Source of the DNA: Tatlockia sp.
Lineage (GTDB): Bacteria; Cyanobacteriota; Cyanobacteriia; Cyanobacteriales; Chroococcidiopsidaceae
Assembly: GCA_013698215.1 (NCBI GenBank)
Contig: JACCVJ010000277.1
Coordinates: forward strand, 1 to 5,737
Length of the DNA stretch: 5,737 nucleotides
Direction of reading: 5' to 3'
A program made the translations under genes and the position numbers. Under the pieces are notes generated by a model that was not told where the DNA came from, did not search any database, and was given only the letters and a program-made list of their open reading frames with translations. Positions 1 to 5,737 of the stretch are shown one piece after another. Each line of letters opens with the position of its first letter. Position 1 is the stretch's first letter.

Positions 1-2
1 TG

Positions 3-83
3 TCGCTATTAGCGGTGGGATTGATTTATTTTGGGTGGACGAAGAAATTTAAGGCAAAAGGCAAGCTTAGTTTGAAAAACTAG
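3..83 (+). CDS. C-terminal end of an unidentified, probably membrane-anchored protein (partial)
   Basis: The frame is open from the window edge to a TAG at 81-83 and gives 26 residues. The first dozen are hydrophobic (LLAVGLIYFGW) and are followed by a lysine-rich tail (TKKFKAKGKLSLKN). A hydrophobic helix followed by a basic tail is what the positive-inside rule predicts for a last membrane segment with a cytoplasmic C-terminus. Too little is present to name a family. The other forward frames stop at 10-12 and 50-52 without such a pattern. The gene runs in the same direction as the ebo genes but is separated from them by a promoter-like sequence and an inverted repeat, so it is probably a separate transcription unit. 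Confidence 0.45.
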   Translation, partial: SLLAVGLIYFGWTKKFKAKGKLSLKN

Positions 84-94
84 CAATTAAGATT

Positions 95-122
95 TTGTCA
101 ATAAAACACTAATTTTTATGAT
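95..122 (+). promoter_or_regulatory. Candidate sigma70-type promoter of the ebo operon
   Basis: TTGTCA at 95-100 and TATGAT at 117-122 each match five of six bases of the -35 and -10 consensus (TTGACA, TATAAT) and are 16 bases apart. Transcription would begin near 129, giving a leader of about 60 bases before the ATG at 192. It is the only convincing promoter-like pair upstream of the gene cluster, and no comparable pair was noticed in the short gaps between genes. The call rests on motif match and position only. Confidence 0.55.
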
Positions 123-142
123 TAATAAAAGTTAGTGTTTTA
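102..142. repeat. Long inverted repeat overlapping the promoter: operator or AT-rich bidirectional terminator
   Basis: Left arm 102-117 (TAAAACACTAATTTTT) pairs with right arm 127-142 as 16 pairs, with one G-T wobble (113 with 131). Two more A-T pairs (118-119 with 125-126) leave a 5-base loop at 120-124. The outer ten pairs are AAAACACTAA against TTAGTGTTTT, an A-run/hairpin/T-run layout typical of bidirectional terminators, so it may end transcription of the upstream gene. However, the stem is AT-rich and the T-run is only four bases. The dyad also covers the -10 box and predicted start site, so a protein-binding operator is an equally good reading. Confidence 0.6.
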
Positions 143-191
143 ACTTAGACGCGCTGAAACAGTGACTATTTTAGAAAAGCAAGATACTTCA

Positions 192-893
192 ATGAAAACT
201 GCGATCGCTAACAAGTCTGATTTACTCCGTCGCTGGGTTGCACAACATACCACTACTGAGGGTTTGGCTTGGTTAGATAACAAATGCCAACAAATTGCTA
301 ATGGCGCAGAAGTGCGAGTATTTTTTACGTCTTTTAGCGCTGCACCTCGCTTTGTAGGCAAAGAAAAGTTATCGCTAACTAGCGAACAATTGCAAGCCGC
401 TCAATTAATGCGATCGCATTGGCAGCCTCAATTTTGGAACAGCGAACAAACTGCTCGTACTTTACTATTATTGGCGCTTCCTCACAACAGTGCTGAAGAA
501 TATTTACAAAGATTAGAGCAACTTTTTACTACCGCCGACATGGGGGAATTGGTTGCTCTTTATCAAGCTTTGCCACTGTTACCATACCCCGAACAGTATC
601 GATTTAGGGCGGCGGAAGGATTGCGGAGTAATATGATTCCCGTCTTTAATGCGATCGCCTTGTACAATCCCTATCCGCAAGATTATTTCGACGAATTGGC
701 GTGGAATCAAATGGTACTCAAGGCGCTATTTGTGGGTAGTCCTTTGCGGCTAATTCAAGGCTTAGAACTTCGCGCTAATCCAACTTTAGCTCAAATGTTA
801 ACCGACTACGCCAACGAACGTTTGGCAGCCCATCGCTCCGTATCGCCGGAACTTTGGCAATTAGTAGAACATATAAATTCAAAAAAACAATAA
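192..893 (+). CDS. eboA: EboA family protein
   Basis: First gene of the ebo cluster; 233 residues from the ATG at 192. The family has no assigned enzymatic activity; genetic work on the cyanobacterial ebo cluster links it to export of a scytonemin precursor to the periplasm. No signal peptide or membrane segment is evident. The protein looks helical and cytosolic, with several leucine-rich amphipathic stretches (for example residues 90-130). The recognition rests on the block at about 140-180: RAAEGLRSNMIPVFNAIA followed by LYNPYPQDYFDELAWNQ, rich in invariant-looking N, P, Y and W. A GTG at 162 in the same frame would add ten residues (MTILEKQDTS). ATG192 was chosen because it is the stronger start codon, but neither start has a Shine-Dalgarno sequence. 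It is followed two bases later by eboB, so translation is probably coupled. Identification relies strongly on the neighbours. Confidence 0.85.
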   Translation: MKTAIANKSDLLRRWVAQHTTTEGLAWLDNKCQQIANGAEVRVFFTSFSAAPRFVGKEKLSLTSEQLQAAQLMRSHWQPQFWNSEQTARTLLLLALPHNSAEEYLQRLEQLFTTADMGELVALYQALPLLPYPEQYRFRAAEGLRSNMIPVFNAIALYNPYPQDYFDELAWNQMVLKALFVGSPLRLIQGLELRANPTLAQMLTDYANERLAAHRSVSPELWQLVEHINSKKQ

Positions 894-895
894 CT

Positions 896-1801
896 ATGTT
901 TATAGATCCTCATATTCACATGACCGCGCGGACAACTTACGACTATCTGATTATGCGCGAATCAGGCATTGTCGCTGTAATTGAGCCTGCTTTTTGGCTA
1001 GGACAGCCCCGTACTAATGCTGGATCGTTTCAAGACTATTTTAGTAGCTTAGTTGGCTGGGAGCGCTTTCGCTCGGCTCAATTTGGAATTGCCCATTACT
1101 GCACCATTGGCTTAAATCCTAAAGAAGCAAATAACGAAGCTTTGGCGGCGGAGGTTATGGAATTATTACCTTTATTTGCTTGTAAAGAAGGTGTAGTTGC
1201 GATCGGCGAAATTGGTTATGATGACATGACTAGAGCTGAAGATAAATGTTTTCGAGCGCAGTTAGAACTTGCTAAAGAGTTAGATATGGTGGTGCTAATT
1301 CACACTCCCCATCGCAACAAAAAAGCTGGAACAAGCCGGAGTATGGATGTCGCAATCGAGCATGGGATAGATCCGACTAAAGTAATTATTGACCACAATA
1401 ATGAGGAAACTGTCAAGGAAGTTTTAGATCGGGGTTTTTGGGCAGCTTTTACAATTTACCCGCATACAAAGATGGGTAATGCGCGGATGGTGGAGGTTGT
1501 GCGTCAGTATGGAAGCGATCGCATTATTGTTGATAGCAGCGCCGATTGGGGCATCAGCGACCCCTTAGCAGTGCCAAAAACAGCGCAACTAATGTTAGAT
1601 CGGGGCATTTCTGCCAATGATGTCAATACTGTTTGCTATCAAAACGCTTTAACAGCTTACAGTCAAAGCGGACAAATGAAAGAGTCTGACTGGTTAAATC
1701 CTCAACCTATCGATCAACGGCAATCATTTAATGATAATTCTGTCTTACGTGGACAAGAGCCAATAGTAGAAGGGGCGAGTAATTACGCCCTAATTGAGTA
1801 G
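896..1801 (+). CDS. eboB: EboB, TatD-like metal-dependent hydrolase
   Basis: A 301-residue protein of the amidohydrolase/TatD superfamily, a TIM barrel with a dinuclear metal site. Visible metal-binding elements are the N-terminal DPHIH (D4, H6, H8), E105 in IGEIGYDD, H136 in VLIHTPH, H167 in IIDHNNE and D213 in IIVDSSADWG, in the usual order after strands of the barrel. The family hydrolyses DNA, amides, lactones or phosphoesters, and the substrate here is unknown. Residues from about 262 onward (ESDWLNPQPIDQ and on) extend past the barrel as a polar tail. ATG896 lies two bases after the eboA stop and puts the metal motif at residue 4 as in TatD proteins. The frame stays open upstream to a TTG at 854, which would overlap eboA. 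No Shine-Dalgarno is seen, suggesting translational coupling to eboA. In cluster context this is EboB. Confidence 0.9.
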   Translation: MFIDPHIHMTARTTYDYLIMRESGIVAVIEPAFWLGQPRTNAGSFQDYFSSLVGWERFRSAQFGIAHYCTIGLNPKEANNEALAAEVMELLPLFACKEGVVAIGEIGYDDMTRAEDKCFRAQLELAKELDMVVLIHTPHRNKKAGTSRSMDVAIEHGIDPTKVIIDHNNEETVKEVLDRGFWAAFTIYPHTKMGNARMVEVVRQYGSDRIIVDSSADWGISDPLAVPKTAQLMLDRGISANDVNTVCYQNALTAYSQSGQMKESDWLNPQPIDQRQSFNDNSVLRGQEPIVEGASNYALIE

Positions 1802-1804
1802 AGG
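1800..1804 (+). promoter_or_regulatory. Shine-Dalgarno sequence of eboC
   Basis: AGAGG overlaps the last two bases of the eboB stop codon and lies seven bases before the ATG at 1812. It is the only well-spaced Shine-Dalgarno in the window, and it favours ATG1812 over the in-frame TTG at 1794 as the eboC start. Confidence 0.6.
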
Positions 1805-1811
1805 TACACAC

Positions 1812-2714
1812 ATGACTACTGTATTAAAGCCTAATTACAGCTTATCTACTCGTTTTTGGGCATATTTGCAACTAATGCGCCCAGCAAATATTGTGACGGC
1901 TTGGGCAGATATCCTTACAGGTTTTGCAGCTTCCGGCGCAGCGCTCGGAGTTCCCTTAGCTTGGCTAATTTTGGCTACAACGGGACTTTATGGCGGCGGA
2001 GTAGTGTTTAATGATGTTTTTGATGCCGAATTAGATGCAATAGAGCGCCCCGAAAGACCAATCCCTACAGGTAAAGCTTCGCTGTTTGGCGCAACTAGCT
2101 TAGGAATTGTACTTTTAACGATAGGCGTAGTAGCAGCGGCTCAAGTTTCGTTACTAAGCGCTGCGATCGCGGTATTTGTGGCAATGGGGGCATTAATTTA
2201 CGATGCCTGGAACAAACACAATGCCCTATTAAGTCCTATAAATATGGGTCTTTGTCGTGGTGGCAATTTACTTTTGGGCGTGAGTGCAACATCAGCAATG
2301 GTTACAGAGCGCTGGTTTTTAGCACTCATTCCTATTTTTTATATTGCCGCAGTTACCGCCATTAGTCGCGGGGAAGTACACGGCGGTAAAAGTAGTACAG
2401 GAAAACTAGCTTTATTGTTACTTGCGATCGCCCTTTGTGGAGTTTTAGCTTTAGGATTATTGCCAAACTACTCTATTTTCGCAGCTATACCATTTGTAGC
2501 TTTATTAATGGCACAAGTATTTCCACCTTTTATTGCTGCAACTAAGGAGCCTAGTGCCGATATTATCCGTAAAGCTGTAAAAGCTGGGGTTTTATCGCTA
2601 ATTATCTTAGACACAAGTATGGCGGCGGGTTTTGCTGGCTGGTTATACGGATTACTTGTTTTAGGGTTGTTATTTGTGTCTATAACTCTAGCAAAAGTCT
2701 TTGCAGTAACTTAA
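1812..2714 (+). CDS. eboC: EboC, UbiA-family prenyltransferase
   Basis: A 300-residue integral inner-membrane protein with about nine hydrophobic helices, the usual UbiA size and topology. The first Asp-rich motif, which binds Mg-diphosphate of the prenyl donor, is intact: NDVFDAELD at 67-75, followed by the typical ERPERPIPTG (78-87). The N-terminal LMRPANIVTAWAD (21-33) is also a family hallmark. The loop where UbiA proteins carry a second Asp-rich motif reads AISRGEVHGGKSSTG (183-197): it lacks the aspartates and offers E188 and H190 instead. The enzyme presumably transfers a polyprenyl chain to an unknown acceptor, perhaps a product of the neighbouring sugar phosphate cyclase (inference). 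The published role of the cluster in moving a metabolite to the periplasm fits a membrane-localised enzyme. The ATG at 1812 has a good Shine-Dalgarno; the dsbA-like gene begins three bases after the stop. Confidence 0.9.
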   Translation: MTTVLKPNYSLSTRFWAYLQLMRPANIVTAWADILTGFAASGAALGVPLAWLILATTGLYGGGVVFNDVFDAELDAIERPERPIPTGKASLFGATSLGIVLLTIGVVAAAQVSLLSAAIAVFVAMGALIYDAWNKHNALLSPINMGLCRGGNLLLGVSATSAMVTERWFLALIPIFYIAAVTAISRGEVHGGKSSTGKLALLLLAIALCGVLALGLLPNYSIFAAIPFVALLMAQVFPPFIAATKEPSADIIRKAVKAGVLSLIILDTSMAAGFAGWLYGLLVLGLLFVSITLAKVFAVT

Positions 2715-2717
2715 TTT

Positions 2718-3341
2718 ATGTTGATTGATATTTTTCATGATACCGCTTGTCCTTGGTGTCGAATTGGTAAAAAACATCTCTTTGATGCGATCGCATTATT
2801 AAACCAAAGCCAGACAATAGAGATACGCTGGCATCCTTTTTTGTTAGACGATTCAATTCCTGCTCAAGGAGTAGGGTTTCGCGCTTTTATGAAGATGCGA
2901 AAAGGGATAGGAGCAAATCAATTAACACAGCTATTTAGTTACGCCACTCAATCCGGTGCAAAAGCTGGAGTCAAGCTAGATTTTGAAAAGGTTTTTTTGG
3001 CTGTAAATACAACGCTTTCTCATCGGCTAATTGCACTGACACCAAAAACCCATAAAAACGTCATTGTCGAAGCTGTCTACAAAGCTTATTTTGAAGATGG
3101 ACTAAATATTGGCAATGTTGACACCCTAGCTTCTCTAGGTAAAGAATTTGGCTTTGACCAAAAGCAGTTAAAGCAGCAATTAAGTAGCGATGCGGCGTTA
3201 GCTGAGGTTGTAGAAGAAGCAAAAGCGGCAAGAAATCAAGGTATAAGTAGCGTACCGTTTTTTGTCATCAACAACAAAGTTAGCATCAGTGGTTCGCAGT
3301 CGGTAGAAGTATTTATCCAAGCAATACAGCCAGAACTTTAG
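2718..3341 (+). CDS. FrnE/DsbA-like thioredoxin-fold oxidoreductase
   Basis: A 207-residue DsbA-family protein. The thioredoxin-fold start MLIDIFHDTACPWCRIG places the redox motif CPWC at residues 11-14. A helical insertion domain fills the middle, and the cis-proline loop SSVPFF (P180) is followed by VINNKVSISGSQ, the C-terminal signature of the FrnE branch of the DsbA family. There is no signal peptide, so it is cytoplasmic, unlike periplasmic DsbA. Expected activity is disulfide reduction/isomerisation or a glutathione-dependent isomerase-type reaction. It is not one of the core eboA-F genes, yet it sits between eboC and eboD with gaps of 3 and 16 bases, so it is cotranscribed. From memory, a dsbA-type gene is also present in the Nostoc scytonemin cluster, which makes the link suggestive. 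No Shine-Dalgarno is visible; the start is fixed by the family's N-terminus. Confidence 0.88.
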   Translation: MLIDIFHDTACPWCRIGKKHLFDAIALLNQSQTIEIRWHPFLLDDSIPAQGVGFRAFMKMRKGIGANQLTQLFSYATQSGAKAGVKLDFEKVFLAVNTTLSHRLIALTPKTHKNVIVEAVYKAYFEDGLNIGNVDTLASLGKEFGFDQKQLKQQLSSDAALAEVVEEAKAARNQGISSVPFFVINNKVSISGSQSVEVFIQAIQPEL

Positions 3342-3357
3342 GAATTATTTAATAACT

Positions 3358-4551
3358 ATGACAACTAATACTAAATCAAAAATTAGCTACACAATACAAC
3401 CAATTGAGCAATGCGTTCCAGTTAGTTTTCGCTATGACGTGCGATTTACTACAGGAATATTTAAAGTAGGCAATCCCTTACTAGCGCAAACAATCGTTGC
3501 TGAAGGAGAAGGTACAAAAAGAGCGATCGCAATTGTCGATTCTGGTTTAATAGAACATCATCCGCATCTACTCGCCCAAATAACTGACTACATCGACTTT
3601 TACGGACAGGTAGTAACTTTAGCGACAGATCCGATTGTAGTACCTGGGGGAGAAGCGGCTAAAAACGATCCGCAATTATTAACTCAAATTCACGAAGTTA
3701 TTAATAATGTCGGGTTGTGTCGTCATTCCTACGTTTTAGCAATTGGTGGTGGAGCGGTGTTAGATATGGTAGGCTACGCCGCCGCTACAGCACATCGGGG
3801 TGTAAGGTTAATTCGCATTCCTTCTACTGCATTGGCGCAAAATGATTCGGCGGTGGGGGTAAAAAATGGGATTAATGCTTTTGGCAAGAAGAACTTTTTA
3901 GGTAGTTTTGCCACACCTTACGCTGTTTTAAATGATTTTGACTTTTTAACTACTTTAAGCGATCGCGATTGGCGATCGGGCATTGCCGAAGCAATTAAGG
4001 TAGCTTTAATCAAAGACTTGGACTTTTTTGAATTCATCGTCTCTAATGCCAAAAAATTAGCGCAGCGAGACATGGAAGTTATGCAGCAGTTAATTTATCG
4101 TTGCGCTCAGTTGCATTTAGAACATATTGCCACTAGCGGCGATGCTTTTGAATTGGGTTCTTCTCGTCCTTTAGATTTCGGTCATTGGGCGGCGCATAAG
4201 TTAGAGCAATTGACTGATTTTCGCTTGCGACATGGGGAAGCGGTAGCAATTGGTGTTGCACTTGATAGCACTTATTCTTACTTGGCTGGGTTCCTATCTC
4301 GACCCCAATGGCAACTCATTATTGATACACTTTTGGCTATTGGTTTTACTTTATCTGTACCAGAACTTGCCGAACAACTAAATTCTCCTCCTTCTTCTCG
4401 GTGTCTGCTGGCGGGGTTGACAGAGTTTAGAGAACACTTAGGGGGCGAATTGACTTTAATGTTATTGCAAGGAATAGGTCAAGGTTTTGAGGTGCATGAG
4501 GTTGATGTACCTGTGTATTTGGAAGCTATTAAGGAACTGTTGGCGGTTTAA
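3358..4551 (+). CDS. eboD: EboD, sugar phosphate cyclase (3-dehydroquinate synthase superfamily, EEVS-like)
   Basis: A 397-residue NAD- and metal-dependent sugar phosphate cyclase. The NAD-binding stretch is AIGGGAVLDMVGYAAA (128-143); it is followed by RGVRLIRIPSTALAQNDSA (147-165) and FGKKNFLGSF (175-184). Zinc ligands align as E211 (GIAEAIK), H276 (DFGHWAAH) and H292 (RHGEA). It is longer than housekeeping AroB (about 360). Two positions match 2-epi-5-epi-valiolone synthases rather than 3-dehydroquinate synthase: D273 in place of the Asn before the zinc His, and H360 in FREHLGGELT in place of the catalytic Lys. H280 is retained as in 3-dehydroquinate synthase. A C7 sugar phosphate such as sedoheptulose 7-phosphate is therefore a likely substrate (inference); automatic labels as AroB would be misleading. 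The ATG at 3358 is preceded by a weak AGGA 14 bases away. The gene lies within the ebo operon. Confidence 0.88.
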   Translation: MTTNTKSKISYTIQPIEQCVPVSFRYDVRFTTGIFKVGNPLLAQTIVAEGEGTKRAIAIVDSGLIEHHPHLLAQITDYIDFYGQVVTLATDPIVVPGGEAAKNDPQLLTQIHEVINNVGLCRHSYVLAIGGGAVLDMVGYAAATAHRGVRLIRIPSTALAQNDSAVGVKNGINAFGKKNFLGSFATPYAVLNDFDFLTTLSDRDWRSGIAEAIKVALIKDLDFFEFIVSNAKKLAQRDMEVMQQLIYRCAQLHLEHIATSGDAFELGSSRPLDFGHWAAHKLEQLTDFRLRHGEAVAIGVALDSTYSYLAGFLSRPQWQLIIDTLLAIGFTLSVPELAEQLNSPPSSRCLLAGLTEFREHLGGELTLMLLQGIGQGFEVHEVDVPVYLEAIKELLAV

Positions 4552-4574
4552 ACGACTTTTCCACAACAACAATC

Positions 4575-5737
4575 ATGAAAATCGGTACAGATAATATTCA
4601 TCTCACCTACTGCACTAATATTCATCCTGGCGAAAGTTGGAGCGAAGTTTTTGCCAATTTAAAGCAATATATCCCTGTTCTTAAGTTGCGGTTGTCTCCA
4701 GAAAACCCTTTTGGTATTGGACTGCGTTTGGCAAATATTGCCGCCAAGGAGTTATTAGAAAAAGATAATTTAGCTCAGTTTCAATCTTGGTTAACGGCTC
4801 AAAACTTGTATGTATTTACTCTAAATGGCTTCCCTTATGGGGAATTTCATCACCAAGTTGTCAAAGATGCCGTTTACTCCCCCGATTGGTCTAAATCTGT
4901 TCGCCTAGAGTACACAATAAATTTAGCCAAAATTCTCGCTGCTTTATTGCCTCAAGGTATAGATGGAGGGATTTCTACTTTACCTATATCTTACAAGCCT
5001 TGGTGGAAAGGCGAAGTCTCTGCTGAAAGTCCTATTCTCAATTCTAGTTGTCTTCACCTTGCGTCTCTTACCGCCGAACTTATCAACCTTCGCCAGCAAA
5101 CCGGGAAACTCATCCATTTAGATATAGAACCCGAACCCGATGGATTGCTCGAAAATACGGCGGAAGTAATCGATTTTTTTACTAACTGGTTGCTCCCAGT
5201 TAGCGGCGCAATGCTTGCTGAATCTTTGGGTATCTCTCCAAAATTAGCAGAAGCACAATTGCTCGAACATATCCGTATTTGCTACGATACTTGTCATTTT
5301 GCGGTGGAATACGAAAATCCAGCTACAGTTTTTGCACTTTTTCAGGACTCTGGCATCAAAATCGGCAAAATACAGCTAAGTGCAGCCATTAAAGTAGCAT
5401 TACCTGCCAATAGAGAGATTTTATTATCACGATTGCGCCCCTTTGCTGAGTCTACTTACTTGCACCAAGTAATCGAACGTTACCCAGATGGTTCATTGCA
5501 TCATTACCCCGATTTAGTTACAGCTTTACCATATCTGGAACAGTCAAAAGCTCAAGAATGGCGCACACATTTTCACGTACCTATCTTTATCCACGATTAT
5601 CAAGTTTTGCAGTCTACCCAAGATGATATTGTGGCAGTTTTGCAATTACTACAAGCAAATCCTGTTTGTCAGCATCTAGAAATTGAAACCTATACTTGGG
5701 ATGTTTTACCCCAAGAAATGAAAATCGATTTACTCGC
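4575..5737 (+). CDS. eboE: EboE, TIM-barrel (xylose isomerase-like) metabolite traffic protein, 3' end cut by window
   Basis: The frame is open from ATG4575 through the window end, 387 complete codons. From my recollection of the family's usual length (near 400), only about ten residues are missing. The N-terminus KIGTDNIHLTYCTNIHPGESW is the EboE start. The fold resembles the xylose isomerase/AP endonuclease type TIM barrel, and candidate metal or catalytic residues fall at strand ends: H181 and E185 (LIHLDIEPEPDG), D238 and H241 (CYDTCHFAVEY), Q267 (IGKIQLS), H332 and H334 (THFHVP), E371 (EIETYTW). The reaction is unknown; a sugar or cyclitol isomerase/epimerase is plausible. No signal peptide or membrane helix is seen, so it is cytoplasmic. 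It starts 23 bases after eboD with no Shine-Dalgarno (the upstream sequence is CA-rich) and no intervening terminator. It is the only gene over 500 bases here without a HIP1 site apart from its missing end. Confidence 0.9.
   Translation, partial: MKIGTDNIHLTYCTNIHPGESWSEVFANLKQYIPVLKLRLSPENPFGIGLRLANIAAKELLEKDNLAQFQSWLTAQNLYVFTLNGFPYGEFHHQVVKDAVYSPDWSKSVRLEYTINLAKILAALLPQGIDGGISTLPISYKPWWKGEVSAESPILNSSCLHLASLTAELINLRQQTGKLIHLDIEPEPDGLLENTAEVIDFFTNWLLPVSGAMLAESLGISPKLAEAQLLEHIRICYDTCHFAVEYENPATVFALFQDSGIKIGKIQLSAAIKVALPANREILLSRLRPFAESTYLHQVIERYPDGSLHHYPDLVTALPYLEQSKAQEWRTHFHVPIFIHDYQVLQSTQDDIVAVLQLLQANPVCQHLEIETYTWDVLPQEMKIDLL

Larger units (their letters stand above)
201..3966. repeat. Dispersed HIP1 octamers GCGATCGC (nine copies)
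   Basis: The exact palindrome occurs at 201-208, 410-417, 651-658, 1515-1522, 2163-2170, 2424-2431, 2787-2794, 3523-3530 and 3959-3966, plus a one-base variant GCGATCGG at 1199-1206. Random expectation is about one per 65 kb, so this is an enrichment of two orders of magnitude and a hallmark of many cyanobacterial genomes. All copies lie inside coding sequence, mostly encoding AI(A) or DR/ERS-type residue pairs. No copies occur from 3967 to the end. Confidence 0.9.

Noticed and set aside
140..361. Minus-strand open frame of 73 codons
   Set aside because: It lies over the start of eboA and the upstream leader, has no recognisable family features, and the + strand frame there encodes a conserved protein.
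854..895. Upstream extension of eboB from a TTG at 854
   Set aside because: It would overlap eboA by 40 bases and add 14 residues before the metal-binding DPHIH motif, which normally lies at the very N-terminus of TatD-like proteins.
3358..4551. Housekeeping 3-dehydroquinate synthase (aroB)
   Set aside because: Position in the ebo cluster, greater length and the D273 and H360 substitutions argue for a different sugar phosphate cyclase.
4552..4574. Possible terminator or promoter between eboD and eboE
   Set aside because: Only 23 bases, with no inverted repeat or -10/-35 pair; read as an intra-operon gap.
5182..5203. Perfect 8-pair inverted repeat (CTAACTGG / CCAGTTAG, 6-base loop) inside eboE
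   Set aside because: It lies within a continuous coding frame, has no T-run after it on either strand, and is best explained by codons for TNWLLPVS; probably coincidence.

Overview
The window carries most of an ebo gene cluster, a set conserved across many bacteria and tied by published work in a scytonemin-producing cyanobacterium to moving a secondary-metabolite precursor across the inner membrane. The host is almost certainly a cyanobacterium: nine exact copies of the octamer GCGATCGC (HIP1) lie between 201 and 3966, base composition is moderately AT-rich, and most genes lack a good Shine-Dalgarno sequence. The sequence does not allow a safe genus call.

Layout, left to right, all on the + strand: the last 26 codons of an unidentified protein with a membrane-helix-like tail (3-83); a ~108-base intergenic region with a near-consensus sigma70-type promoter (95-122) overlapped by a long perfect-to-near-perfect inverted repeat (102-142); eboA (192-893, conserved protein of unknown biochemical role); eboB (896-1801, TatD-like metal hydrolase); eboC (1812-2714, UbiA-family membrane prenyltransferase); a FrnE/DsbA-like thioredoxin-fold gene (2718-3341); eboD (3358-4551, sugar phosphate cyclase of the 3-dehydroquinate synthase superfamily); and eboE (4575 to beyond the window end, TIM-barrel protein, missing only its C-terminus). 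There is no gene-free stretch over 300 bases. eboF, a phosphatase/phosphodiesterase-like gene normally part of the cluster, would be expected just downstream but is not visible.

Gaps of 2, 10, 3, 16 and 23 bases between successive genes, with no internal terminator, argue for one polycistronic mRNA starting near 129. Functionally the set reads as a small pathway: a cyclase making a cyclitol from a sugar phosphate (EboD), a TIM-barrel isomerase/epimerase-like enzyme (EboE), a metal hydrolase (EboB) and an integral-membrane prenyltransferase (EboC) that could attach the product to a polyprenyl chain. A prenylated cyclitol-type membrane compound that helps metabolite export is an inference, not an established product. 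The most notable points are the DsbA-like gene inside the cluster, the mixed active-site signature of EboD, the missing second Asp-rich motif in EboC, the dyad over the promoter, and a slippery A-run at the eboA/eboB junction.
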